Shown here: positions 48,142 through 60,656 of the stretch, one piece after another
Layout of the letters: each line of letters starts with the position of its first letter
Position numbering within the stretch: position 1 is the first letter of the stretch
Program-made: the position numbers and the translations under genes
The notes under the pieces: model-generated
Database searches by the model: none
The model's input: only the letters and a program-made list of their open reading frames with translations
What the model was told of the DNA's origin: nothing
Source of the DNA: Amphirosellinia nigrospora
Lineage: Eukaryota > Ascomycota > Sordariomycetes > Xylariales > Xylariaceae
Reading direction: 5' to 3'
Assembly: GCA_004123355.1 (NCBI GenBank)
Contig: SCHM01000002.1
Location: forward strand, 1,302,001 to 1,366,000
Length of the DNA stretch: 64,000 bases

Positions 48142-51100
48142 ATGGCACGAAACGCTGCCTATATAGATTATTTGTTCGGAGACGAGGCGGAAAACACATT
48201 TCACAATCTACCACCTCTAAATCCTCTCGGGTTTCTAGATCTCATTCCCGCCCGAACGCCATCGCCAAACCCACAACCACGAAAGCGACGACAGCGACCG
48301 TCTACACAACCGCCGCAAGAGATTGACAGGATTAGGGATCAAGTTAATCAATGGTTAGGCGACGATGAGTTCGGTGCTGCCGGGGTCCCAGAACCCGAAC
48401 CCAACCTTGCCGACGTGACTGGGAACATGGTGGACACCGACATACCTACCGACGCCTACGAAAATACCCACGACCTCGTCGAGAACCTCCTAGCTGCACA
48501 TATTGAAGAAACCGAGCTGCCTCCGGTCGAGGAACCTCTGCCTCCTGATCCCATCGCCGAATCCATACTTCACAGTTCAAACACGGATATAAATGAAGAT
48601 ATAACAAATATTGATGACCAAGATGAGAACGCCATATTTGAAACGTCATCTACGTTGGTAGATGATACGGAGGAAATATTTCATATCCCTAAAGATCTAG
48701 AGTTATCGGATTTTCAGAATGCCTTAGGCCTCTGGGTCAACTTACACAGCATCTCCCGGTCCGCGTATTCCCATCTTATTGAGGTTTTCCAACTAGCTAA
48801 AGATCTCGACGACGTAAAAACGATTACGCCGCGGCACGCTAGTCTCAAAGCTCAAGTCCGGAAGTCTTTGCCCTTGGGTAAACTCAGACGGTCTACTGTG
48901 AACCTCGACATGTCTCGTTTACCTACCAGGTCTAAATGAAAATCCTAAGTATTGACTTGGAAGATACATTAAGTACATACCTCTCCTCTAAACGGGTATC
49001 CGATAAGATCTACAAGGGAATGGCTCACCGTACCGGCTCTCAAGTGCGAAATCCATGGGAAGCACCTTGGTGGGGAGAATCTGTCCGTACGTCGTCTGGG
49101 AAGTTCCATTATTATCCCAATGGAGATCCGATATTCCCTTCGACTTCGTAATATGGCAATGTCAAAGTGGTCTGACGGATCATGGTCCCGACCCATGTAC
49201 TGTTAACTGTGAACGCACCCATGTGGGACGTGTCGTCTGGTCTGGGCTGGACATGATTAACGTATCCAAGGATAGCGGTCAGTGCGGGAAACCGCTTCTC
49301 TTGGTGCAGAGGGTGTACCAACGAGGCTCACACATTCCTTTCCACTTAATTACCCTGACCGCCATGATGAGCATTTCCCGGTGTGCACCTACGGCTGAGG
49401 AGCTGGTGATTGTCGAAGACAGCATTATCCCCTACGACCAAACCAAATCATCCGCCGGTTGTCAGGAGTCCATCTCGATTACCAGTTCTCAACCAAAGAC
49501 TTCCGCGCAGAACCCCAACTCCTCACGGCGCCTTTCACTATACGATATATCTGGAATGAATCTAAAATGAATGTCCGAGAACTTAAATATTCATCACCCA
49601 CAGAGCCGAATTAGAACTACAAGCATTTGGGCGTCACCATTTCATAAAATATTTTGTAGGACGAAATATGTTTTCCCTGCCGTTGCAAATGTTTGTGGAT
49701 GCCTTTGGCCTTTTCAGAACCATGTATAGATCTATTGAAGGTATTTATTTCTTCCCGCAATTCTTTGATGCAGAAATTCGCAGCAAGAGATCAGCTGTCC
49801 TAACTGCGACACTTGGTCCCTACGGCGCACAACGAGCTGATGTGTTCAAGACCCTTTTTCGCACTACAAACCTTGACCGTGGAACCGAGTTAGTTGTGAA
49901 TGGTGAAAAGTTATTTGTGTGCTCGTTCGTATCGGCTGTTATTGGTGATATGCCATCCCAGCAAGAGTTGTCGGATGCCTAGGCCCGACTGCTAATTTCC
50001 CATGCCGGTATTGTCTTGTCCCAACACAAGAAAAAGGCGATATGCAATTTGATATCGATAGATTCGGGAAGTATCATAACCAAGTTCTTCATGATAGGGA
50101 ACGAATACTTAGTCAATCGAAAGTTACCAGTACCCGCAAAACAAAACTAGCTGGTCTTGGTCTTAGCGATAATGAATCATTGTTCTCAACAATGCGGTCT
50201 CTTTTCCCCGCACTGGACATCATTCGCAGTCGCCCTATCGATGCAGCCCATTCTGAATATGCTGGAATCTCAAAATATCTTCATCGACTTATTTTCAAGA
50301 AGCAGCCTCTCTACTAACTCGTGCGGCTGGCCAACAAGCAGCCGAAGTATTTCACAATTTCCCTACCCCCCCAGGTTGGCCTCGATTCCAGTCACCTCGC
50401 ACTCACCTCGATTCTTACTCCATGCAAGAATATGCTCGTGGAATTATTGTATTGCCTCTATTCCTGCGTTGCTGGCTCAAAGATCATCATATCAAACCTG
50501 ACCTCCACAAATATATCAAGTCAAGAGCCCGAGATTACCTCGACTACCGCGATCTCCCTATTACAGTTCATAACCATTTCTCAGTAGCCGACTTGGTAGT
50601 TGTCGCGGTCTGGGCAGTAACACGGTCTGTACTAACAACAAATAGCCGAATCAAATCCCAGGCTGAACTGGGAAACTACACTCCCAAATCCCCGAACGAA
50701 GTTCGCGATTATGTGGTCGCTGGCCGAAAAGCATTTCAACTTTTATGTCAGGTTCAGTCCGATGCTTTACAAACAAAGGCGTCAGTCCGGGCAGCCGCCC
50801 AGAATTCCAAAACCCAACAAGAGGTGCAAGGAGCAGGTCGTCGCCGTGGTCAAGTTCCTGGTCGCGCACTAAGCATCATTACTCAACTACAATCCGAAGC
50901 TGCTTTTTCTCAACAATCTTTTGGAGCACCTTCTGAATCACTTCGTACTACACCTACCGAAAAACGACGCCAAGCAAACCCAGAAGAAAAAATAAACCAG
51001 TTCTTACGCTGGAAACAATTGCCAAATGTTCACAGTGGCCTGCATCTCCCGGAAGTAGCCCGTGAGTACGGCAGCTGCACTATGGTTTTTACCCTACTCG

Positions 51101-51992
51101 GCGAGGACATGCACAAGTATGTGTTGCTATAGTTTCCCACTAGCAAGATGTTGCTAATAATATTTGAAGACAGTACAAAGCATTAATCTATAGTACGAAT
51201 TGTGTCGATGTAGCAGCCACTCTTGTTAGCACCAACAACCTCCAAAAACAATTGGCTTCCTCCTCGCCGGCTGTTATGAGAAACAGTTACCCCGACTTCA
51301 TGCTACCTACCAGAAACTCAGAAAGAATGTCCTCGGATGTCGCAAGCCCTGATCCATATTTAGGAGCAGAAGGAGAGGAGACGAGATGTTTCTTACCTGG
51401 AAATAAGTAGCGACCCGAGTCATAAAACACCACGTGCATTCCTTCACGTACCCAGGAGGGTAGTTGCTGCCAGAGAAGATCCGCTGCTCAATGTTGCTAC
51501 AGCCCAAGACATCAACTCCAACCGAGAATTCTTTGCCATGTTATGCAAGGCGTCGGGCGAACACTACAACATGCACATGATAGATCCCGGGCTAAGCGCA
51601 TTGCGGTGGTGGAGGAAGGTTGCTTTCACAACATCGTAAGTGATTTATGGCTCCGATGTCTCTCCCTAATGATTTTCCCACTAACTGTGAGTTAGGCACG
51701 GGGACCGCCAAACCTTAGGTGTTGGCGACTATGCCAAGTTCTATTCTAGTGACCGGTCTGTTTCCTCGATCGCCCGTATCGATGGAATCTTTACACACCA
51801 ACGAACGCTTTCGAATTATCTTTATTTCTTTGTCAGTTTCACAGTGGCTAGGAGCGGGACGGCGGGCACGATCCTGTTCTGAAGTTGCCATACTACGATA
51901 TCACCGGTGAACGTAGCATCATCGGCTGCCACAGCTTGGCGAGGAAAGGCTTTGGATGGTCGATTTATATGAAAAGGGAATCGTGCCTGTAG
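48142..51992 (+). CDS. transposase-like protein (probable DDE, tnp2/CACTA-related fungal family)
   Basis: The start at 48142 gives MARNAAYIDYLFGDEAENTF. The first 200 residues are acidic and low in complexity. The conserved body has ALGLWVNLHSISRSAYSHLI, SSGKFHYYPNGDPIFPS, and a core FSLPLQMFVDAFGLFRTMYR then GIYFFPQF. TATLGPYG, the motif SAVIGDMPSQQELSG, a Cys pair NFPCRYCLVPTQEKG, and RPIDAAHSEYAGISKYLHRL follow. The order acidic residue (VDAFG), then GDMPxQQ, then CxxC resembles the tnp2/CACTA transposase core, and I recall this as a widespread multicopy family of unnamed fungal proteins. Introns at 51,117-51,169 and 51,636-51,695 contain TTTCCCAC. The C-terminal part has HGDRQTLGVGDYAKFYS. 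Frame breaks at about 48,935, 49,150, 49,570-49,660, 49,975, 50,300 and 51,890 interrupt it. Whether an active protein is made is unclear. Confidence 0.6.
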
Positions 51993-54900
51993 AACACAAT
52001 GTGTACTTCATGTAGTAGATAGCTCCGAAGAACTATATTTCCCAGTTAGGAGCGTTACTATAAAGCCGCCAGAAGCAACCCAAGATGCGAGTTTTTAATT
52101 TACTAGTACTGAAAAAAAAAAAAAAAACTTTTTCCCAGTTGTCAACGTTAATATAAAAAGCCTAGTCTGTGAATTGGAAAAAAAATTGGCTTGTGGTATG
52201 ATTGATATGATTTCCCAGGACGGTATGTATTGGCCAGCAGTCGTTAACAGCTGGTCGGGCTACGCCAACTGGGGGGGGAATGCCTTCTAATTTTTCCCAC
52301 CCCACCACTTTACACCTCCTTCTTCCTTTATAAATATCATGTCTTGTTTTTCCCAGTACAAAAAACACCAAATCAGTCGTTTTACCCTTGAGTTCATCAG
52401 ACCAAATTTATTTTTTCCCACTTAAGTGCTGATTTTAGCAGTCTTTTTCACAGTCAAAATTTTTCAGAGGTTATTCTGGGATTCTTAGTCGATTTTGAGC
52501 CACCTACTACCTGTCAATCAGCCGTTTCCCAGTTAAGTCCTCATTTTGGCAGTGTTTTTCCCAGTCCGAATTTTATCCAATTGTCTTCGGGCTTCATTGT
52601 TACATCAAGTCTGCTTATGAATACATGTCCTGACTTTCCCAGTTTAAGAAGTATTCCTTGGTGTTGTCGTGAACTGGGTCGATATCGTCTTTTGCCCATC
52701 AGTCCTACGTTTCCCACTACAGGCACTATTCTGACATTTCCAATTCATCGATCAACAAAAATATTTTCTTACATTCCTGTCCTCTTTTCTCACTCTACCT
52801 ATCACTCATTAAGCCAATCTAACCAACCTAGATATCATTTTAGGGATCATCTGTCTTGCGTTTGCTGTCCATTGTCGGCCCAGACCGCCGGCATCATTAC
52901 TTTATTATCTCGCCCCCTACAACATCTCCACTGTCTCTATCCCAGGAGACAATTCGTTCTTTATTTTATTATTATTTTTTTCAACTGCTGGCTACCATAC
53001 TTTCTACTGCGGATAGCTAAATATTGACAAATCCATTTTTTATTCCAGGTTGTCCCGAATCCAGCCTACGAATCTAACACCACTGGGCAGGCTCTCAGGG
53101 TATGTATATACCTTTACCAAGTCATTGACCTAGCTACTCGTTGATAATCTCACTGGGAAATAGGGCCCTCGCCACTGCGAGATAGTTTATCATACCTTTG
53201 AGATGCCCCATCGCCATTTTTTAGGTGAGCAAATCTTAGCATATCAATCAACTTCCTGAGTTGAGCTTTTCAATAATATGTCTCCCGCTAAGTTCCCGGA
53301 AACCCCCTGTTGGCCTGCTCTAGGATTTTAGCATGCAATTTTCACAGTCATTCGCTTAGTCCATATCTGAAAAGATAGGTAGCCCACACTCCAAGCGGGA
53401 AAGCGGCTAGGGGTAGGTGTGAGTTAAGATGGAAATATGGTAAACTGCTAACACCAATCCTAGACTCACAATCATTCCAAAAAATAGGTGGGTGAGTTGC
53501 GATGATAGGTATCCCATGAATCAGAGAATATGGCATGCTCTGACCAATGGGAAAGTAGGTACCCGATCGGACAGCAACCGGATAGTATTGTCAAGTTGTA
53601 AAAGTTGACGTGAGTTGCCTCCTCGCCTCCCTCTCCCCTTTCAATCCGGTCATTACTTTTCCCAGCTTGGCTTGCTGTCGAAGGCGACTAGAGCATAGCA
53701 ATAATGTCAGTTTGGGCAATGATAATGATTCAGCGAGTAGCATAACATCAGGCCTGTTTGTCTTTTCACTGTTGCTGGATGAACAAGTGAGTAGCTATAT
53801 TGGGATTTCCCAGTCCTTACCTACCTGGTATTAGCACACGCTGACATGCATGCCTCGCATATGCTCCCGGATCTCGAGCGCTGCTATCCCCGTCCCGACC
53901 AACGGAGAACTTTCCCCGGTATGCCGACCTTTCTTTTCCCTCTTCCCAGAGACCACATCAGGGATTGCAAGATTGATAACACAAATCATAGTGTTTCGCA
54001 CTAGGATTATCGCGGGCGAAGTGAAACAAAGGTAGTGACAATGATGCTATATCTACTCGGGGGACATCAAAAGTTTGCACGACAGTTGATATGGATAGAT
54101 ACATACTACCTTGGGAGATGCAGTAAGTGTAATCCCTCGCGAACTCCCCATGTAGATCTTGACATTATTAGATGCGCGCACTCTGTTGAGAAATTGCCAG
54201 GTAAGTTTACAAGATGCAATGCTTCGCCGAATTCAATTGATTAATTGGTGTTCAAGTAGCATTAGGGATACAGGGAACGCCCACCTCGTTTCTCCCCACC
54301 TTATACTCATCGCTCCCCACCAACTAAATCAATATCGGTCGTCGGATTTTGATCTACCCCCAGCCTGAAAGTACAACTGGGAAGTAAGGCTTTCGACACA
54401 CTACACTTTATTCAGCATCAAGGCAAGTAGTAAGTATTGTTTCCCTGTCCAGGTGATGTCGCCGGTCTATATTTATGCCTAAGTCTGTTGACTGGTATAT
54501 GCTATAATCCTATCATATATTTGGCTACTATGAAACAGCCGCCTCATTATAACCAAGCTTAGAATAATTGAACATTTAATTTTCTCACTTGACCACAGGA
54601 GTTGCAGACATCATTTTATTTTTCCGTGCTCGTGTTAAGACTACATGCCTTGTAAGGACCTCTAGCCTGACAGATAGAAAAGAATGTCAGCCGCTTAAAA
54701 TTATTTTTGAATGCCAACTATGTCCGCTACATAATTATTTGACTAGGAAAAAGAGTTGCAATAGAAAACAACACTTCACCCTGCGAGAAGTGCGGGGTTA
54801 AAATAAGGGGGAGGTAAAAAGAGACGTAAGCTGAACAGAGACAGGGGCATAAGATGGATGGCCGGTCAAAAGGGATGTAGACTTAAAAAGAGTTGTAGAT

Positions 54901-55199
54901 TTAAAAAGAGATACGGCAGTAAAATCAACTGTAGTAAAACAGAATATAGGCTCAACAATACAAGCAAGCATAAAATACGTCTTATGGTAAACGGTCAATT
55001 TTTAGGTTACGACTCTTTTCTGGTCACATCTCTTTTGTGACACCGTTTCTTTCAACCCACACTTATTTTGCCAAGTCAATGACTGCGCCACGGACACAGT
55101 GCCAGAAATCCAAGACAGTGTGACATATAAAATAGACGCAGCCCAAAACTAGGTTATGATTAATGTGTCATAAAATAATTTTGAAATTTAAGAATAGTC
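51993..55199. other. right non-coding arm of the element
   Basis: No convincing gene. Exact TTTCCCAGT occurs at 52,038, 52,131, 52,349, 52,525, 52,557, 52,635 and 53,816, and inverted ACTGGGAAA at 53,152; near matches (TTTCCCACT, TTTCCCAGG) are frequent. A 16-nt poly-A run is near 52,112-52,127. At 54,840-54,990 the plus strand is purine-rich with repeated TTAAAAAGAG; a 60-codon basic frame there is probably chance. Confidence 0.6.
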
Positions 55200-55240
55200 T
55201 CTACTATCATTTGGTATACCCCCCCGTCCGCTACGGTACT
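55200..55240 (-). repeat. right terminal inverted repeat
   Basis: The reverse complement of this segment aligns with 41,102-41,143. It ends CCGCTACGGTACT at the outer boundary. The flanks (GAAGATTT on the left, CTTGATAG on the right) do not match as a target duplication. Confidence 0.85.
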
Positions 55241-56555
55241 CTTGATAGCTCAACCCGGCTTTGCCCTAGGATAAGCCCGTATGCCGCCCGAACGGGAGAT
55301 TGCTCATTATCCAAGGCCAGATGACGGCCTATAAAAAACAAAAGAACGGAACGTGGGGTTGCTCTTGTGTAGGGAAGAAATATAATCAACAGAACATATC
55401 CGAAGCGGTCAAGAAAGGATTCGCATCGGCCACGGGGAACCTGATAGTGATTGCATGGTAACGAAGCAGCCAGCCCAAGCCAGACCACCTGGCATTTGAT
55501 AAGAATGCCGTAGTAAGGTCTAACTTAGTAAAGGTGTAGAGTCGTAGTCCACAGAGTACAGTAGATAGCAATATCAAATTCCCGTCTACTCCCATATACA
55601 GGTAGACACAATAAGGGTGCAACTAACTACTCACGTCCCTACATGTAGCTACCTACTTGGTACCTACCTACTGTAGTCTTCGAATTACCCATACCTAAAT
55701 CCTCAGTTCTGTAGATATCAAGACGGAGAGAAAGGAGTCTTGAGCGACGCCAGACTATCAGTCGATTCGGACATGCAAATTCATGATAGATACTGGGATG
55801 TGGTACTGAGCACACCGACCTTCGTCAGCCCGCAGTATCTAGTTGGTGTAAGACTCGCTCTGCTTGGGGACTTGGTACAACGGACCCAACCTAGATAGTC
55901 TTGGCAAAGAACAAGTATGCCCAATATTAGCACGTGGGCGCGCGGCAGTTCACGCTGGTTTTCTCTAGGAAGATTGGGAAGATTGGGCGTTGCACTGGGC
56001 GGCCGTTATGCCGGCCAGTACCAGGCTTGAAACGGTACACGAGATGCAACCGGTCAAGCCAGTGCCACGGGAAGGTTAGAAGAGGGAGGGCGAGATAGGA
56101 GAGAATACATCGGCCGGCTTCTTGGGTACAGCGCTGTAGACGTCGGTACCCACCTGGTACCGCGCATCTGGCTAGTGGAGGAAATGGGGAACGGGGAGCC
56201 ATCTGGGCACCTAAGCATCTGCGCTAGCAGTGCCGGTATACCACCTGGCACGCTGGGATTCTGGGATATCGCAGGTGATGTTGAACAGGTACACAGTACC
56301 TACTTAACCTATCCTATTGTACCCACCCTACCACCTCCAGGTATGACGACGGGAGCATTGTGCCGTCCATGGCACAGAAGGTGCTTGGCTCCATACCAAA
56401 TTACACCTACACTACAACGAACGCCACCCCTCTACACACCACATGCATTCCGCTTCACCATTACCACACAATTCCCACCCTCGTCTTCGACATTTCGCTC
56501 GACCAATCTAACCCAACCTTGATTGAAGGCCATCCTTCCCCCAGATGTATACCTC
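55241..56555. other. gene-free stretch, upstream of KCS1
   Basis: A TACCTACCTAC/GGTACC cluster is at about 55,640-55,675. 56.3-56.5 kb is pyrimidine-rich leader DNA. No other gene is supported. Confidence 0.5.
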
Positions 56556-59500
56556 ATGTCCAGCCCTTTTTGTCAGCCCGAAAATGCCGCAAATGCTGCA
56601 CGGGTGAGCGAGTCCCTGCCAGTCACGCCAATCCCTCCTGGTGTCCCTGCTGCCGCTGCCGCTGTCACTGGTCCTACGACTGCGACTGCGACTACGACTG
56701 CGACTGACGAACAACCCTCCTCACCCACAGCTCCGACTGGTTCCCCTCCTATCCCCGACGCACGCCCTGCTACCGTCGTCTCTCCCCTTCATCGGGCCCC
56801 ATTAGCGTGCCCATCTCGCCCTCTACGTCTCCATCCTCGGCTATTTCCGCCAGCCATGGGGACCAGGTCAATAAAAGAGCAAGGCCGCCACTGGCCGTCA
56901 CCAGATCCAATGGACCTTCCTTGCTAACACAGGCTCTTGCTTCTGCGCGAGGCATCCCCCTTCCACCGCCCCTCCGACAGATCAACTCCAGCCCGACCAT
57001 CAGTACACACAACCCAATGACCCATCGCTCCGATCGCACCAATCCACCCATGTCTCTGCCAGCGTTCAAGAGTTGACACCCCTCGAGCTGCGCCATGATG
57101 CCCTAACGCATTGCTCGGACGTTTCTACGTTACCAGTTACTTCCCAGGGACGAATTGTCCCTCCCCGGACCATATCGTCGCCCACGTTTCACTCGCCATC
57201 ACATCCTGCCGTTTCTGCTGCGGATCCTGCCTCCATTTCGATGCCTGGCCTTATAGAGGTGTTCCCGCTCCTGAGGGATCACCCAGGCCCTCATTTCATG
57301 GGCCGGCCAAGAGGGAGGTCCCTTGAGCGCACAGAGAAGGAAGCTCGCTCGCATACATTGGATTAATGCGACCGACTTACCCTTGAATGGTGTTGGGAAA
57401 ACTGCGTACAACTGCGGCGATAGCGCCTTTTCTCGTTACAATGATTCGGAGGCCAACTCAGACTCGCGTGCTGAATACCGGGCATGGAGGACTGAGAGAA
57501 CTGTGTCAATGGGCCCGGAGAAAGCATGGTCCATTGGGACTGGGGACGTTGTTGGCCATCAGGATGGTCAAGTTGAAAAGTCAATTGCCGAAGTACTGGC
57601 TGGGATGGAACCAACAAGAAGCCGTAAGGCGAGCCATAGTCTCCGATTCTTCAAGGAAGGCCTCCCAGCGGACAAAGCTAAACGAAAAGAGCCGAAATCT
57701 AGCTCACAGCAGGAGGCAACATCACCATCAAAAGGACAACAGCAAATGCGCATCATGCCCCACCAACCCCCCAAGATTTTGACTTCACCACATCGATCTA
57801 TCGAAGTCGAGGATGTGCAGTCTTTGTCAAGTCCCGAATATTTACCACCTAGTACTCATGCCGCTGAGTCTCCCCTAGAGAAATTTGCCAAAGACGACTA
57901 CTTCTCCTTCAAAAAATCGAGCCCACAACAACTAAGCCTGCTAAATTCCATAAGATAATGAACAGTCTATACCATCGTCAGGGCTTACTAATAGGTCACG
58001 TATTGGAAGTCTGGAGATGGAAGTGCCTGGGAATTCGATACGCACGATCGAATGGTAATGGAAAATAATGATACGGGTGAAGCGGTTGAGGAAGGTGAGG
58101 AGTCCTCTGAAGAGAAGATTTCATCTGCGTTGTTCCTGCCACATCAGGGCTTGGAGGATTCTGCGGGAGAGGGATCTTGTTATTGAGAAGGTTGAACCCG
58201 AACATCCTAGTACTCGTTCCGCTTCCAAGAAGGAGTTCCACCCCTGGCTTGTGAAAGCAGATGAACTAGAAGCTGAAGGCGAAAGTCTAACTGATGTACA
58301 TCACGAAGACGTGTCCCAAGGTAGGAGAGACAGCATACTTCATGGTCGAGACTTCAACAAAGATCATGAAGAGGGTGTTCCAAATGAAAATGAACTTAAA
58401 ACGAAGCCATGTGACATACCCGCAATGGCCTCGCGTCCTGTATCGGGATATTACGAAGATATATTGCACGATCATCAACTAGAGCCTAAGGTACCCCTTG
58501 AAGCTATTGAGCTAATACCATACAAGCACCAGGTTGGGGGCCATACCACCATCTGGAGATTCTCCAAAAGAGCGGTTTGCAAGCAGCTTAATAACCGAAA
58601 AATGAGTTTTATGAGAAAATTGAACGATTTCACCGCGACCTTTTACCTTTCTTGCCCAGGTCTGTAAAAGCAATCTTTCTTTTATCGACGACATTGCCAC
58701 TGGTAATTGCTCAAACGATAGGGAATATATAACTAACATAGTTTCCAGGTACATCGGTGTTCTGAATGTTACATATCAGAAGCAGCCACGCAGGAAGTCT
58801 ATAGTGAGAAAAGACGAAAACGCTGGAGCCGAAAAGGTACCAGGTGAACCTGATGTTCAGTCCAATGGCACCGACGGCAGCACTAAGACTAGGATCCGTC
58901 GATCATCTAATGGTTATGATGAAGATAACCGCCGGCGAATTGTCAGCCAGTCTCTCCGATCTGGGCAAACTCCAGTCCCAACCGTTACATTCATGGATAA
59001 TCAACATATTCTACCTAGGAGTTGGCTCAAGCCTTCTTTATTTTCAGAAATCAAGGAGCGCCCAAGGAGCGCGTCCGCAGCTATGGTACAACCACGTACG
59101 GGCAATATCTCATCGCTAACCCCCGATCATGATGCTTCTGAAAGTGCTAGGCCTACGCTAGAGGATCGACATGCGAATAGCTGGGGGCAACAATGGTCAA
59201 TAAACGGTTGAGAAACGAAGTGTTCAACGACGCGTTTTTGAAGCAGCCTATTACTGTGCAGAAACACCGGAGACCTGCATCATATCACCGCTCAGTTCCT
59301 CGTCCCTCAGTATCACCTCGTCAATCGAAATCGGTGACCGGGTTTCCAACAATTAGGAGCGAAAACGACCAAACTTCATTGTCAAATGGATTAAGCGGCC
59401 TCAAAAACCAGGCAATTCTTCAACAAAGTCAGAGTGACCTAGGACCGACTGGAGATCGCCTGGTTGTGAGCCATGTAGACCATGTGAAAGATGTAACTGG

Positions 59501-60656
59501 TACCAGCGCTCCGGAAGCAGAGGTATTGGGTGAAAATTTTTCCCCGCGCGTACAAAAGCGCCGCTATTCCGGTAGCAAGTTGCGACGTAAGCCTCAAGAA
59601 GTTGGGGAGTCACGCGGTGACTTAAAATACTTTGAGGACGCAGACGACGTCAGATATGGAGGTGATGGTGAAGCGAAAGTATTCTCACCGCTTCTCAATG
59701 GCGCGGGTAAGAATGGGGAAGTCGTCTCAAAGGATACGGAATGTGACGGCATGGCAAAACCCGAGCTGCCGAAATACGAACTTTCTCCTGCAATATCTGG
59801 TTCAGAAATAGAGTTCAAGAGGGTTCCACGACCAGTCAATCCAAAAGAAGCTCAGACCCAACACCACTCGAGGGTTGAGTACTTCCTGTTGCTTGAAGAC
59901 CTCACAGCTGGGATGAAAAGACCCTGCATCATGGATCTGAAAATGGGTACCCGGCAGTATGGTGTTGACGCTGGCCCCAAAAAACGTGAATCTCAGCGCC
60001 GAAAATGTGCAGAGACGACATCCAGAGAATTAGGGGTCAGGGTGTGTGGTCTACAAACGTGGGACGCCAGATCGCACACATATGTGTTCCGAGACAAGTA
60101 CTACGGACGAGATATAAAGGCCGGAAAAGAGTTTCAAGACACACTCACCATGTTTCTCTATGATGGAGTGGATTATAGTAGTGTCCTAAAACATATACCC
60201 ACCATACTTCAAAAACTCAATCAACTGGAGGTAACCATTCGACGTCTGCGCGGGTACCGATTCTACGCTGCCAGTCTTCTGATGTTTTATGATGCCGGAA
60301 CATCCGCCGATGGCAACGATACAGCGGCCGAGGACTCCACCACGGACTTCGCAACAGACACAGAGGATGCAAGGGACGGAAGAAGACGTCGAAAGAGTAA
60401 AGTTGAAATCGATTTCAAGATGGCAGACTTCGCAAATAGCGTAACGGCTGGTGACTTGGCCACGGACAAACCATGTCCACCTACACATCCAGACGAGCCA
60501 GACCGGGGTTTCCTGCGGGGCCTCGCGACGCTTCGAGAATATTTCTTGCAGATACAGAAGGACGTGCGGCGGGAGATGGGGTTAAACCTACGTAAACATG
60601 ACGAAGATGCCCGAGCGGTGGAAGACGACTATGACGAGCTAAGCGTCAGCGAGTGA
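56556..60656 (+). CDS. KCS1: inositol hexakisphosphate kinase (Kcs1)
   Basis: Makes inositol pyrophosphate (5-InsP7) from InsP6; the product controls phosphate sensing, vacuole shape and telomere length. The start at 56556 gives MSSPFCQPENAANAARVSES. A long low-complexity N-terminus (Pro/Ser/Thr) includes a (CTGCGA)n-coded stretch at about 56,680-56,708. The first conserved block is PLEAIELIPYKHQVGGHTTI, then, after an intron at 58,660-58,748, YIGVLNVTYQKQPRRKS. The kinase core near the C-terminus has VEYFLLLEDLTAGMKRPCIM, the IPK signature PCIMDLKMGTRQYG, CGLQTWD, DKYYGRDIKAGKEF, FYAASLLMFYDAG and VEIDFKMADFANS. The last 487 codons are one intact frame. Frame breaks occur at about 56,800, 57,075, 57,365, 57,950-58,050, 58,185, 58,600-58,650 and 59,205. 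It is in the same orientation as ALG2. Confidence 0.9.

Larger units (their letters stand above)
41102..55240. mobile_element. large TIR DNA element with transposase-like gene and two accessory genes
   Basis: Inverted terminal repeats of about 42 bp face each other at 41,102-41,143 and 55,200-55,240. Both outer ends begin AGTACCGTAGCGG, and both contain a G-run then TATACCAAATGAT. Inside are one plus-strand gene of a transposase-like family (48,142-51,992) and two minus-strand genes (43,102-44,942 and 46,545-47,706). All three fire outward from a central divergent region or lie behind it. The non-coding arms on both sides carry many copies of ACTGGGAAA/TTTCCCAGT, as expected for short subterminal transposase-binding repeats in CACTA-like elements. 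No direct target-site duplication could be seen, so the copy may be old, or the exact boundary may be slightly different. The superfamily is not certain: I favour a tnp2/CACTA-related DDE element. Confidence 0.72.

Noticed and set aside
48142-51992. Assignment of the transposase-like gene to Plavaka or KDZ families
   Set aside because: The motifs I associate with those families are not visible; the closer resemblance is to tnp2/CACTA-type cores, itself tentative.
54840-55040. Small Lys/Arg-rich frame in the right arm as a real gene
   Set aside because: It comes from a purine-rich repeated TTAAAAAGAG tract and has no intron, leader or homologue I can recognise.
41102-55240. Starship-type giant element
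   Set aside because: No tyrosine-recombinase captain gene is seen, and paired TIRs with a transposase-like gene point to a cut-and-paste DNA element.
41092-55250. Target-site duplication flanking the TIR element
   Set aside because: Flanks GAAGATTT and CTTGATAG do not match for any length of 2-8 bp, even when the boundary is shifted by a few bases.
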